DNA from: Streptomyces chrestomyceticus JCM 4735
GTDB lineage: Bacteria; Actinomycetota; Actinomycetes; Streptomycetales; Streptomycetaceae
Length of the DNA stretch: 64,000 nucleotides
NCBI RefSeq assembly: GCF_003865135.1
Contig: NZ_BHZC01000001.1
Location: 4,402,001 to 4,466,000 of the forward strand
Direction of reading: 5' to 3'
Positions 15,728-23,713 of this stretch are shown here, in pieces (within the stretch, counting starts at the first letter, position 1; each line of letters starts with the position of its first letter). The position numbers and the translations under genes were made by a program. The notes under the pieces are model-generated. The model saw only the letters and a program-made list of their open reading frames with translations, was not told the DNA's origin and searched no databases.

Positions 15728-17842
15728 TCAGGAGGCGGAAACGGAATCGGTATCCGCGCGGTCGGCGAGCGCGGCGCGAACGGCGTCGCGGCGCACGACC
15801 ATGCGGCCGTGCGACTTGTACGGCTCCACCCCGTCCGCCTCCAACACGCGCTTGAGGTCGGCGAAGGTCCACGAGCCGTAGGCGTCCGCGTTCAGCAGCG
15901 ACAGCCGCTTGAGGATGTCGGCGGTCAGCGGGCGCTCGACATCGCCGATGGCGTCGGCGATGTCGGCCAGCGCATCACGCTCCTCGCCGCGCTCAACGGC
16001 GTGCAGCGTGGTCACGCCATCGCGCAGGGCCTTGGCGCGGTCGGTGATGGCCACGGCCGCCTCATCATCGATGTAGTGCGTGCGTACGGTGATGGACGAC
16101 TGCCCGGCGGGGATGGTGATGCCGTCGGAGGCGACGACCAGGGTTCCCCGGTCCAGGCCCGGACGCAGCAGGTTGGGGGCGGCGCCGCCGTCGACGGCCT
16201 TGTCCCCCAGCGCCATGCGCGCCTGCGACTCCGTCCCCAGCGCGAGGGAGGCGCGGGTGTGGGCCCCCTCGCGGACCAGCTTGGGCAGGTTCTCGTTGGT
16301 CGGGTCCTGCGTGCCCTGCCACATCAGCACGTTCACCGCCCGCCCCTGATTGTGAATCTTGCGGACGGCCATGAAGTACCGGGAGTTGGCCTTGGCGCCG
16401 CCGTAGGGGCGCTTGTCCTCGTCCTTGGCCGGGCACATGAACGCCACCTGCGCCTCGTCCACCAGCACGATCAGCGGCGGGAAGACGGTGCCGGGCGGCG
16501 CCTGGATACGGCGGTTCATCTCATCCACCGCGCCCTCGACCATCTCGGTCACCTGGATGACGTGCTCGTCGGTCGGGCCCTGGATCAGGGTGGTGGCGAG
16601 CCCGTCGAACATGGCCCAGTCGCCCACGCCCTTCAGGTCGCCCATGAGGAACTGCACCGACCGGTCGAGCGCCAGCCACAGCGCCAGCGAACGCAGGGCC
16701 ACGGTCTTGCCCTGGTTCGACAGGCCCGTGATGAGCAGATGGCGCTGGTACAGGCTCAGGGCGGCGGCATCCCCACGCAGGTCCTGACCCCACGGCGCAC
16801 GTCCCGTGGCGTAGTCGGCGGTCAGCGTCTCGTCGGTGACCAGCGGGGACGGGCCGATCGGCTCGTCCAGGGCGCCGGAGTCGGCGATCCACAGCCGCAC
16901 CGTGCGGGCCGCCTGCGGGATGGTGATGAACACCTCGTGCTCGTGCCGGGTCAGGTTCTCCGCCAGCTTCCGGCGGCGCCCCTGCACCTCCACCGTCGAC
17001 ACCCCCGACGGCAAGGTGACATCCACCTCGACGCCGCATCCGGCGATGGTGATCGGCCCGAGCATGGAGGCGCCGGCGTCGCCCATCTCCTTGATGGCGT
17101 TGCGCAGCGCCGGAACCCCCAGGTCTCGCAGCGCCTTGACCACGATGGACGGGGTGATCGGCTCGCCCTCACCGGAGCGGGCGTTGGCGGGAAGGGCCCA
17201 CTGGGGTGCGGCCTGCTGCTTGCGGCCGACCGACCACAGCGCCAGCAGGGCCAGCAGCGGACCGACCGTCAGCGCCGGGCCCCACACGATGCGCACGATG
17301 CGGATCAGCAGGGCGATGAAGTCGACCGTCGCGGACAGCGGCGTGATCACATCTCCGACGTGCTTGGTGTTCAGCGCCATGACGACGCCAAGCGCGACCA
17401 GCACGCCGATGCTCATGCCGGCGCCGACGGCGACGCCCTTGACGGCATCGACCGGGGAGTGCAGCAGATCCATGCGGCGGTGGTGGCGGGCGGCGCGGAA
17501 GCGCTGCAACCGCTCCTCCCACTCCTCGGCTGCCTCCAGGTTGCCCGCGGCTTCGGCGGCGCGGAGCATCCGCTCGTAACGGGCGCCGGTGCGGCCGTCC
17601 CAGGTGCGGCGGGCCACGATCCGCCCGCCGTTGACCGTGTAGAGGCCGTGCCGGGCCGCCGCCCGGACCGCCGCCCGCGTCCTGTCGTGGGTGACGGCCG
17701 TCTTGATCGCGTGCCCGGAGCGCACCCACAGCGGCACCGGCGGTGCCGGCGCAGCGTCCGGTACGACGGTCAGGGTGGTCACCGGCGCGTTCTCGTCGGG
17801 CAGAGGGGCGGGCTTGTGGAGCTGGACGACGTTCTCAGACAT
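15728..17842 (-). CDS. traB: FtsK/SpoIIIE-type DNA translocase, TraB-like transfer protein
   Basis: A 704-residue protein starting at ATG 17842 (MSENVVQLHKPAPLPDENAP). Membrane segments lie at about 135-160 and 170-205. The motor domain has Walker A GLSNQGKT at 373-380 and Walker B LIVLVDEAQ at 457-465. The last ~60 residues (FADLKRVLEADGV...GRMVVRRDAVRAAL) form a winged-helix domain like FtsK gamma, expected to read the clt repeats. It would pump double-stranded element DNA between hyphae at mating. It is preceded by a GGAGAGCTCCAGC ribosome site and followed at once by the GCCTCCCCG repeat cluster. It is the only conjugation motor in the element. Confidence 0.92.
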   Translation of the reverse strand: MSENVVQLHKPAPLPDENAPVTTLTVVPDAAPAPPVPLWVRSGHAIKTAVTHDRTRAAVRAAARHGLYTVNGGRIVARRTWDGRTGARYERMLRAAEAAGNLEAAEEWEERLQRFRAARHHRRMDLLHSPVDAVKGVAVGAGMSIGVLVALGVVMALNTKHVGDVITPLSATVDFIALLIRIVRIVWGPALTVGPLLALLALWSVGRKQQAAPQWALPANARSGEGEPITPSIVVKALRDLGVPALRNAIKEMGDAGASMLGPITIAGCGVEVDVTLPSGVSTVEVQGRRRKLAENLTRHEHEVFITIPQAARTVRLWIADSGALDEPIGPSPLVTDETLTADYATGRAPWGQDLRGDAAALSLYQRHLLITGLSNQGKTVALRSLALWLALDRSVQFLMGDLKGVGDWAMFDGLATTLIQGPTDEHVIQVTEMVEGAVDEMNRRIQAPPGTVFPPLIVLVDEAQVAFMCPAKDEDKRPYGGAKANSRYFMAVRKIHNQGRAVNVLMWQGTQDPTNENLPKLVREGAHTRASLALGTESQARMALGDKAVDGGAAPNLLRPGLDRGTLVVASDGITIPAGQSSITVRTHYIDDEAAVAITDRAKALRDGVTTLHAVERGEERDALADIADAIGDVERPLTADILKRLSLLNADAYGSWTFADLKRVLEADGVEPYKSHGRMVVRRDAVRAALADRADTDSVSAS

Positions 17843-17888
17843 GCTGGAGCTCTCCTGACTGCCCCTGCGGGGCGGGCGTAAGGGAGAG

Positions 17889-17928
17889 CCGGGGTGGCCG
17901 TGTCCGTGGAAAGAGGCGGCCACCCCGG
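17889..17928 (-). other. Conserved intercistronic hairpin, diverged copy B
   Basis: CCGGGGTGGCCG (17889-17900) and CGGCCACCCCGG (17917-17928) form a 12-bp perfect stem 47 bases upstream of the traB start. The sequence differs from copies A, C and D but the stem length, loop size and place relative to the next gene are the same. Confidence 0.7.
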
Positions 17929-17949
17929 CCAGTGAGCGAAGGGGGCCGG

Positions 17950-18267
17950 TCACCACCAGCCGGAGGACTTCTTGGCGGCCTTGGCGCGGGCCGCCTCGGT
18001 GATCAGGCGTTGACGCTCGCCGTGCAGGGCGGTCAGCTCCGCGGTCAGTCGCATCTCGGCGGCGGAGCCGGCCGCGTCCATCTGCTCCTCGGCGCCGCTG
18101 GTGTCACGGCCGCGGGCGTAGCGGTAGGACCCGGCGGCCAGCGCGCGGGCCATGGCCCGGCGCTCACGGCCGTTCAGCGGCCACCGCTCCCCCCGGCGGA
18201 GGGCTTCGAGCTTCTTCGTCGTCTCCCGGATCTCACGGTCCAGGCGGCGGATGTCGGGGTTGCCCAT
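17950..18267 (-). CDS. AICE hypothetical protein, charged and helical
   Basis: A 105-residue protein starting MGNPDIRRLDREIRETTKKLEALRRGERW with ribosome site GGGAG ten bases upstream. It is predicted to be almost wholly helical, with two heptad-like stretches (residues 5-25 and 70-95), and ends KKSSGWW. It is not a family I can name; similar small coiled proteins occur upstream of traB in AICEs. It starts two bases after the RRQ-type zinc protein gene, so the genes are coupled. Confidence 0.7.
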   Translation of the reverse strand: MGNPDIRRLDREIRETTKKLEALRRGERWPLNGRERRAMARALAAGSYRYARGRDTSGAEEQMDAAGSAAEMRLTAELTALHGERQRLITEAARAKAAKKSSGWW

Positions 18268-18268
18268 C

Positions 18269-18616
18269 TCAAGTGCTCCCATCGGACCCGTGCGGGTCGG
18301 GGTCGGCGCACGGCACGCAGGTGCCGAGCGAGGTGGGGATGACGTAGCCGGCATCCCGCCGGCAGCCGGGGCAGGTGCGGCGGGCGCGCATCGCGGCGTC
18401 CAGCGCCGCCCGCCGGGCCGGTGTCATCGGCCTCACCGGTCGGGCGAGGTCGATGCGGTAGAGGTAGGCGACCAGCGGGCCCCGGCGGCGACGCGGCCGT
18501 TCGAGCTGCGCGGCCACCGGCTGACCGCCGGGCCGCAAGCCACGGGCGCGGAGTTGGCGGCGGGTGGCGTAGCCGTCCGGGGCCAGGCGCCACCGGAAGA
18601 CCGGCAGCGCCGCCAT
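18269..18616 (-). CDS. RRQRL-motif zinc-binding-like AICE protein
   Basis: A 115-residue basic protein. ATRRQLRARGLRPGGQPVAAQL is the RRQ(R)L-type motif seen in a family of actinobacterial mobile-element proteins. Near the C-terminus CPGCRRD and CVPCADPD supply four cysteines for a zinc ribbon. Between them lies a TPARRAALDAAMRARRTCPGC segment. Function is unknown; nucleic-acid binding is likely. It overlaps the stop of the upstream membrane protein by one base. Confidence 0.75.
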   Translation of the reverse strand: MAALPVFRWRLAPDGYATRRQLRARGLRPGGQPVAAQLERPRRRRGPLVAYLYRIDLARPVRPMTPARRAALDAAMRARRTCPGCRRDAGYVIPTSLGTCVPCADPDPHGSDGST

Positions 18617-19479
18617 CAGGCGACCACGCGCTTCCAGGCGGCCCGCAGGCGGACCTCGGAGGCGGAGTGGCCGGCGGCGCGGAAGCGGGCGGCCAACTCG
18701 CGGTAGGACAGGGCCGGGACTTCGCTGTGACGGATCTGGTCGACCAGTGCGTCAAGCGCCTCGTCGGTGAGCGCGGGCGCCGCCCCCGGTGTGAGCGCCG
18801 GTACCGGTTCGGTGGGGCCCCACACCGGCAGGTCCCAGCGGGGCGTGACACCGGGCGTGACGGGGGTCGTCACGCAGGTCAGCGCCCGTGCGGTGTCCTC
18901 CCCGTCGCGGGCCGTCTCCAGCGTCGACCAGGCCCGCGAGAGGGTCTGTGCGGTCTTGGCCTGGACGCGTGCGACGCGGGCCCCGGCCTGCGTCACGGCC
19001 GTCAGCCGGGTCTCCTCGGTGACCGCTTCCGCCCGCAGCCGGGCGCGGGCCACGGCCGCCTCGTCGCGAGCTTCCTGCTGGATGCCGCGGATCGCTCCCA
19101 GCGCGCCCGGGGTGAGCGCGGTGCGCTCCCACAGGCCGTGCACCAGCCACAGCGCCTTGGCCGCGACCGGCAGCCACGCCACCGCCAGCCACGCCCCGGC
19201 GGACTCCTTCGCGGTGAGCGCGTGCGCCACCAGGACACCGGTCGCGATCAGGCCGAAGCACCAGCCGACGGCGGTCACCACGCGGTTGTGGTCACCCTGC
19301 GCGGCAAGGCGGCGTTCGTAGGCGAGGGTGGCCAGCCATCCGCCGTCGATGCCCACACCGACGACCAGGGCGACGGGCCACGGCACGGCCGTGCCCAGCC
19401 ACATCACGACCACGGCCAGGGTCAGGACCATGGACACCGCCGTCATCGCCACAGCGGGAAGCACGGTCTTGGCCTTCAT
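18616..19479 (-). CDS. AICE membrane protein with DUF2637/Spd-like N-terminus
   Basis: A 287-residue protein starting MKAKTVLPAVAMTAVSMVLT. Four hydrophobic segments fill the first ~115 residues, including GVGIDGGWLATLAYERRLAAQGDHN, which resembles DUF2637 transfer-associated membrane proteins. The central region (130-200) is a helical Ala/Arg/Glu stretch, and the last 60 residues (LTDEALDALVDQIRHSEVPALSYRELAARFRAAGHSASEVRLR) look like a helix-turn-helix. A membrane anchor with a DNA-binding tail fits a role in plasmid spreading or transfer. The start overlaps the upstream stop by four bases. Confidence 0.75.
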   Translation of the reverse strand: MKAKTVLPAVAMTAVSMVLTLAVVVMWLGTAVPWPVALVVGVGIDGGWLATLAYERRLAAQGDHNRVVTAVGWCFGLIATGVLVAHALTAKESAGAWLAVAWLPVAAKALWLVHGLWERTALTPGALGAIRGIQQEARDEAAVARARLRAEAVTEETRLTAVTQAGARVARVQAKTAQTLSRAWSTLETARDGEDTARALTCVTTPVTPGVTPRWDLPVWGPTEPVPALTPGAAPALTDEALDALVDQIRHSEVPALSYRELAARFRAAGHSASEVRLRAAWKRVVA

Positions 19480-19754
19480 GCCGGCACCCCCGCTCGTGTC
19501 CGCACGGTGACGGCCGCGATCAGCAGGACCGGCGCGCTGTCGTCGTCGGGGTCGGCGCTGTCCTCGGCCCACGCCCACTCAGCACCGGGCCGCACCTCGT
19601 ACCCGAGAGCGGCCAGCACCTCCCGCCGCTCGGCCACGGTCGGCACCGCACCCGCCTCAATCGCAGCGGTCGGCCAGTCCGAAGACCCCGGCACCACGAC
19701 GTAGAGACGCCACGGTCCGCCGTCGCTCGACATCTGCGCCGTCAGCCCGCTCAT
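19476..19754 (-). CDS. DUF6303-like small AICE protein
   Basis: A 92-residue protein starting MSGLTAQMSSDGGPWRLYVVVPG. The WxLYV and VPTVAERREVLAALGYEV segments match the DUF6303 type of small proteins that accompany Streptomyces mobile elements. It is acidic, without membrane segment, and of unknown function. It overlaps both neighbours by ATGA-type junctions, so it belongs to a tightly coupled cassette of four genes. Confidence 0.75.
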   Translation of the reverse strand: MSGLTAQMSSDGGPWRLYVVVPGSSDWPTAAIEAGAVPTVAERREVLAALGYEVRPGAEWAWAEDSADPDDDSAPVLLIAAVTVRTRAGVPA

Positions 19755-20062
19755 GCCGCCTCCCCCGCTTCCGACTGGTCGGTGCGGGCGGCACGCAGGA
19801 ACGGCACCGTACGGGTCAGCGCGTCGGCGTACAGGGCGTCCCAGGCGGCGATCTCGTCGCCGTCCTCGCCCATCGCCCGCAGGTCCGCGGCGATGTCGCG
19901 GGCCGCGTCCTCACGGGCGCGGCGCTCGTCGGCCGTCTCCGGCCGCAGCGGGCCGCGGAACAGCTCGACGTCCAGGCCGGTCGGCCGCTCGTCGAAGCCG
20001 AACGCCAGCTCTTCGAACTCGGTCTGGTTCACGAGCTGGTGATGGCCGATGTAGCTACGCAT
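19751..20062 (-). CDS. AICE hypothetical acidic protein
   Basis: A 103-residue acidic protein starting MRSYIGHHQLVNQTEFEELAFGF with a good ribosome site (AGGAGTTCTGCC). The remainder is helical (ADERRAREDAARDIAADLRAMG...WDALYADALTRTVPFLRA). I do not recognise the family. It is the first gene after hairpin copy C and starts the four-gene overlapping cassette. Confidence 0.7.
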   Translation of the reverse strand: MRSYIGHHQLVNQTEFEELAFGFDERPTGLDVELFRGPLRPETADERRAREDAARDIAADLRAMGEDGDEIAAWDALYADALTRTVPFLRAARTDQSEAGEAA

Positions 20063-20089
20063 GGCAGAACTCCTGACATCGAAGGGATG

Positions 20090-20130
20090 CCGGGGCGGTC
20101 GCGGTCCTTGGCGAGAGGCGACCACCCCGG
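20090..20130 (-). other. Conserved intercistronic hairpin, copy C
   Basis: CCGGGGCGGTCGC (20090-20102) pairs with GCGACCACCCCGG (20118-20130) with one G-T mismatch; the loop on the minus strand is CTCTCGCCAAGGACC. It lies 28 bases upstream of the next start codon (20062). Confidence 0.8.
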
Positions 20131-20172
20131 AAGGAAGAGACCCGGCCGCAGGACGGGCCGGGGGAGACGCGG

Positions 20173-20622
20173 CTAGGCCGCGGCGATGATGAGGGCGGCG
20201 ACCAGCAGCCACAGGTGGTGGAAGGACTGGTCAAGCGCGTACGCGCCGGTGCCGATGTGCGGGTTGTCGTCGCGGCCGGCACGCGGGGCGCCGAGCCGGT
20301 AGAAGTCGGCTATGCCGATCACGCGGGCCAACCACGCGAGCGTGGTGCGCCGGTCCGCCCACCAGTGCGAGGCCGCATCCACAGCGAGCCCGGCGACCAG
20401 GCCGGGCACGGACAGGCGCAGGTCCAGCAGCCAGGCGACCGGCAGCAGGACGGCCGCCTTGGTGGCGGTCAGGGTGGCAACGTGCCGGGCGTCCGCGAGG
20501 CGGCCGGCCCAGCCGGGGCGGCCCTTGTGCGCGGACTGGCGAGAGGTCTGTACCCAGTGATCCCCCACGCTGTGGGCGACGTACAGGGCGGCGAACACAG
20601 CGGCGAAGACGGCCGCAGCCAT
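20173..20622 (-). CDS. AICE integral membrane protein, DUF3307-like
   Basis: A 149-residue protein with four hydrophobic segments. VAHSVGDHWVQTSRQSAHKG near the N-terminus and DAASHWWADRR in the middle carry the conserved His, Asp and Gln residues of DUF3307 proteins. The ribosome site AGGAGTCGCCCG precedes the ATG. The function of the family is unknown; membrane location is clear. It lies between the DUF4097 gene and hairpin copy C. Confidence 0.75.
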   Translation of the reverse strand: MAAAVFAAVFAALYVAHSVGDHWVQTSRQSAHKGRPGWAGRLADARHVATLTATKAAVLLPVAWLLDLRLSVPGLVAGLAVDAASHWWADRRTTLAWLARVIGIADFYRLGAPRAGRDDNPHIGTGAYALDQSFHHLWLLVAALIIAAA

Positions 20623-20662
20623 CGGGCGACTCCTAGGCGAGAGAGAAGGATCGGACGATGGC

Positions 20663-21436
20663 TCAGTGGTTGCGGACGCGGCCGGAGACGGTGTTGGCGG
20701 ACACGCTCAGGTGACCGGCGCCGGAGATGCGCACGTCGCCGGAGACGCTGTGGGCGCTGACGTGTCCGGCGGCGCCGTTGGTGGCCTGCACCGTGATGTC
20801 CCCGGAGGTGGTGTCCAGGCTCGCGCCACGGCCGTCGTACGAGCCCACCTGGATGTCGCCGGAGACCGACTGTGCGGTGATCTGTTCGGTGACGCGGCCG
20901 GCGCGGATGTCACCGGAGGTGGTGTTGGCGCGCAGGTCCCGCGCGCCATCGGCGTACAGGTCGCCGGAGATGGACCGGAACTCGATCCGCTCAACGTCAC
21001 CGTAGACCGCCGCGTCGGCGGCCTGCGAGACGACCGCGAGGGAGGAGCGCGGGGGCACGCAGACCGTTGCCTCGATCGGGCTGACGGTCTGCATGGTGTC
21101 CATGCCGCCGGAGATGACGCGGCCGTTGACAACGGTCATGCCGGTCACCGACCCGTAGACCGTGCCGAAGTTCTGCACGATCCGGTTGCCGCGTCGGCTC
21201 TGCGTCATCACGTTGCCGGGCATCTCCGGCACCTCGATGCCGAACGCCTGCCCGTTCTGCCGGCTACGGGCGCCGTTGACGGCATCGGCCGCCGGGCCCG
21301 TGGTGTCGTCGGTGCGCAGGACCACGCGGGCGGTGGTCAGGTTGTCGATGACCTGGATGCGGACGCTGCCGACCGGGAGCGAGATCCCCAGCACGATCGG
21401 ACCGGAGGTCTCGGAGAGGAAGACACGCTCGGTCAT
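20663..21436 (-). CDS. DUF4097-like beta-solenoid protein in the AICE
   Basis: A 257-residue protein. The C-terminal half consists of the repeated pattern xSGDIxxxxxxxxxxxxxTxSGDI, seen at SISGDLYADG, TTSGDIRAG, SVSGDIQVG, TTSGDITVQ and SVSGDVRIS. This is the DUF4097 right-handed beta-solenoid. There is no signal peptide, so it is probably cytoplasmic or membrane-peripheral. Such proteins recur in Streptomyces mobile elements without a known role. It starts at ATG 21436, about 45 bases after hairpin copy D. Confidence 0.82.
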   Translation of the reverse strand: MTERVFLSETSGPIVLGISLPVGSVRIQVIDNLTTARVVLRTDDTTGPAADAVNGARSRQNGQAFGIEVPEMPGNVMTQSRRGNRIVQNFGTVYGSVTGMTVVNGRVISGGMDTMQTVSPIEATVCVPPRSSLAVVSQAADAAVYGDVERIEFRSISGDLYADGARDLRANTTSGDIRAGRVTEQITAQSVSGDIQVGSYDGRGASLDTTSGDITVQATNGAAGHVSAHSVSGDVRISGAGHLSVSANTVSGRVRNH

Positions 21437-21481
21437 GAAGAACTCCAGGTGGTCGAAGAGACGTTGAGGTGAGCGAAGCGC

Positions 21482-21520
21482 CGGGGCGGTCGCGGTCCTT
21501 GGCGAGAGGCGACCGCCCCG
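21482..21520 (-). other. Conserved intercistronic hairpin, copy D
   Basis: CGGGGCGGTCGC (21482-21493) pairs perfectly with GCGACCGCCCCG (21509-21520); the minus-strand loop is CTCTCGCCAAGGACC, identical to copy C. A second short hairpin (GCTGCTCGT/ACGAGCAGC, 21588-21610) lies further upstream in the same gap. Confidence 0.8.
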
Positions 21521-21682
21521 AAGAGCACCCGTCCGCGAGGGCGGCGGGCGGTGGAGCGCTATGAATGCGTGCGCGGCTCCCCTCAGCGCTGCTCGTACGA
21601 GACGAGCAGCGGAGGCAACCGGCCGCAGCGGGAGAGCTGCGACAAGGTCAGGTGGCGCTGTAGCGACGGGTGCGGGGCACGC

Positions 21683-21871
21683 TCAGGCGTTGAAGGTGAT
21701 GCCGTGGCTGCCGCCGGTGATGTGCACGCCGGTCGCACCGTCCTCGCGGACGTTGGTGTTGTCGTAGGTGGTGCCGGTGCTGGTGTTCTCGTACGTGTCA
21801 CCGTCGCCGGTGTGCACGGTGCCGGTGCCGCCGTTGATGAAGGTGTTGTTGTCCTCATTGCGCTTGCCCAT
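21683..21871 (-). CDS. Small Gly/Thr/Asn-rich repeat peptide
   Basis: A 62-residue peptide starting MGKRNEDNNTFINGGTGTVH with an excellent ribosome site (AGGAGCTGTC). After a short basic start, all of it is Gly/Thr/Asn/Asp-rich with a repeated TGxxYxNT pattern, like one or two turns of a beta-solenoid. No family known to me. It lies between the HIT-protein gene and the DUF4097 solenoid gene, so the two beta-rich proteins may interact. Confidence 0.7.
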   Translation of the reverse strand: MGKRNEDNNTFINGGTGTVHTGDGDTYENTSTGTTYDNTNVREDGATGVHITGGSHGITFNA

Positions 21872-21961
21872 GACAGCTCCTGTTGTTGTCCCGGCCGGAC
21901 CGGACCGTCCGGCCACCGCGCCCCGCACGCACACGGCGTGTGGAGCACGGCGGCCGGAGGG

Positions 21962-22324
21962 TCAGGCGGCGGACTGCTGCGGCGTCCAGGGCAGCGGCAG
22001 CGCATCATCGACGATGCGCGGCACCACGTGAATGTGCAGGTGGAACACGGTCTGCGTGGCCTCAGCGCCCTTGGAGGTGATGAGGTTCAGCGAGCCGCCG
22101 ATGCTGGCGGCGTACTCGGCGGCGCGGGTCATGGTCGCGCCGGTCACCGCGGGGTTCTCGGTCGCGTCGGCGACATGTACGGCCGGAATGACCAGGACGT
22201 GGCCGTCGGTGACCGGGCCCAGCGGCACGATCGCAATCGCGTCGTCCCAGCGGGCCACCACCGTGGCCGGCGCCTTACCGGCGACGATGCGGCAGAAGAT
22301 GCAGTTCGTGGAGCACTTCGACAT
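21962..22324 (-). CDS. HIT family nucleotide hydrolase/transferase
   Basis: A 120-residue histidine-triad protein. CSTNCIFCRIVAGKAPATVV opens the fold with a CxxC pair; HVLVIPAVHVADATE and the catalytic triad HLHIHVVP follow near residue 95. HIT proteins hydrolyse adenosine phosphoramidates and dinucleotides. As AICE cargo it might act on a nucleotide signal or modified nucleotide. The HAD hydrolase at the right end gives the element a second phosphate-cleaving enzyme. Confidence 0.9.
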   Translation of the reverse strand: MSKCSTNCIFCRIVAGKAPATVVARWDDAIAIVPLGPVTDGHVLVIPAVHVADATENPAVTGATMTRAAEYAASIGGSLNLITSKGAEATQTVFHLHIHVVPRIVDDALPLPWTPQQSAA

Positions 22325-22447
22325 GACGGAATCTCCTGTGGAGTCGGAAAGGGCAAGTCAGATGAGGTGGCACGAGCAGTCGCGGCACCCCGCCGCCCGG
22401 CGTCGCCTGTGTGGCGGCCGGACGGAAGGGACCGTGAGCACTGGTGC

Positions 22448-22546
22448 TCAACCGCGCGGGAAGTTGGGGTGCGCGGTGGTGACGCGGCGGGCATGGCCTG
22501 CGCCGTGCCGGTCCAGCACGGGCGGCGCCCAGAACGTTCGTCGCAT
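22448..22546 (-). CDS. Possible 32-residue leader peptide of the AICE operon
   Basis: ATG at 22546 with a near-perfect ribosome site GGAGGTTCCG, encoding MRRTFWAPPVLDRHGAGHARR and 11 more residues before a stop at 22448. It would be the first gene of the minus-strand operon, behind the operator array. It has no recognised homology, so only the ribosome site and position support it. Confidence 0.4.
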   Translation of the reverse strand: MRRTFWAPPVLDRHGAGHARRVTTAHPNFPRG

Positions 22547-22737
22547 CGGAACCTCCGAGGTAGGAGGGGCAGTTGCGGGTGTCTCCTTCGGGAACACGAG
22601 CTCCCGTTTCAGGCGTATGGAGACGTGACCTTTCGGTCTAAGCCCTCCGGATGACAAGGCCCCGGGCGCCTCCCCCCGTCCACCGCGGGGCTCCTGGTCG
22701 TGCGGTTGTGCAGGTGAACCCGCCCCGGCCTGACCAA

Positions 22738-22813
22738 CTTGGCTAGCCCGGCGGGCACGAGAACAACGTAGCCAGCCTGGCTAGTCATGTCAACACCTGG
22801 CTAGCCTGGCTGC
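22738..22813. promoter_or_regulatory. Operator array for the divergent GntR regulator
   Basis: Units of (C)TGGCTAG are repeated between the GntR gene and the main operon. There is a palindrome GGCTAGCC at 22741-22748, a perfect inverted repeat TAGCCAG-C-CTGGCTA at 22769-22783, another GGCTAGCC at 22799-22806, and CTGGCTG at 22806-22812. All lie within 110 bases of the regulator start codon. Such an array in a divergent promoter fits autoregulation and repression of transfer genes, like KorSA-type control in pSAM2. Confidence 0.7.
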
Positions 22814-22846
22814 TCTGATCGCGGTGAAAGGACGTAGCATCGAGGC

Positions 22847-23713
22847 ATGACCTTCACGCCCGAACCCCTGGACCCGGACGACGACCGGCCGCCGTTTGAG
22901 CAGGTGGCGAGCAGCCTTGGCGCCGCCATTCGGACGAAGAAGCTAGGCCCCGGCGACAAACTCCCCTCGCACAAGACACTGACCGAGCTGTACGGATTCG
23001 CTCGCGCCACGATCCAGCGGGCCCTCCGCGACCTGGAGGACGAAGGTCTCGTTGTGTCCCGTAAGGGCAGCGGCGTGTACGTCCGCAACCGAACTGAACG
23101 GCCGGCCGGTCTCCGCCCGTATGTCGAGCAGGCGTTTGCCAGTACCAACGTCTCGATCGACTTCGCCGGCTTTTCGAGCGAGACCCTGCACAGCGCCCTT
23201 CAAGAGCCCATCGACAAGATTCGCGTTGGCCGCCTAACCCCTTCGAGCATCACCATCCGAATCCTGGTGCCGGACATGTCGGTGCCACACGCCGCGCCTG
23301 TGCGGCGCGAAGACGGGACGGACGACCCGCGCCTACGCCGCCGGATGCACGACATGATGGTCGGCTTCACGCGCAGCATCACCAACTCAATCCATGAGCT
23401 GAGCGTTCTCGGCCTGGTACCGGAAACCAAGGTGAGCGTGCGGGTCCACACGGGAACGCAGTTCTTCAAGCTGTACGTGATCAACAAGGAAGACGCGTTT
23501 TTCGGGTACTACCCCATCCGCCCCAACAAGGTGGTCGCGGAGGGCGAGGCCATTGAGATCTACGATCTCGTAGGGACCGATGCCACGCTTTTCCACTACT
23601 CGGTGAACGAAGGCGAGTCATCGAGCGGAGCGCAGCAGGTCGAGCAGGCGCGCATGTGGTTCGACAGCGTTTGGGACACCATCGGAAGGGACCTCGGCCC
23701 TGATGGAAAGTGA
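22847..23713 (+). CDS. GntR family transcriptional regulator of the AICE
   Basis: A 288-residue protein. Residues 13-80 form the GntR winged helix (PPFEQVASSLGAAIRTKKLGPGDKLPSHKTLTELYGFARATIQRALRDLEDEGLVVSRKGSGVYV). The ~200-residue C-terminal domain (ITIRILVPDMSVPH...FYPIRPNKVVAEGEAIEIYDL-type) is not a clear UTRA or FCD domain and may sense a small molecule. It is divergent from the replication/transfer operon, with its probable operators in between. Its gene overlaps the HAD hydrolase gene by 11 bases. The base composition is lower in GC than the surrounding chromosome. Confidence 0.9.
   Translation: MTFTPEPLDPDDDRPPFEQVASSLGAAIRTKKLGPGDKLPSHKTLTELYGFARATIQRALRDLEDEGLVVSRKGSGVYVRNRTERPAGLRPYVEQAFASTNVSIDFAGFSSETLHSALQEPIDKIRVGRLTPSSITIRILVPDMSVPHAAPVRREDGTDDPRLRRRMHDMMVGFTRSITNSIHELSVLGLVPETKVSVRVHTGTQFFKLYVINKEDAFFGYYPIRPNKVVAEGEAIEIYDLVGTDATLFHYSVNEGESSSGAQQVEQARMWFDSVWDTIGRDLGPDGK

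Noticed and set aside
15809..17881. A 690-codon plus-strand frame
   Set aside because: Antisense to the traB-like gene, whose Walker motifs and membrane segments are clear on the minus strand.
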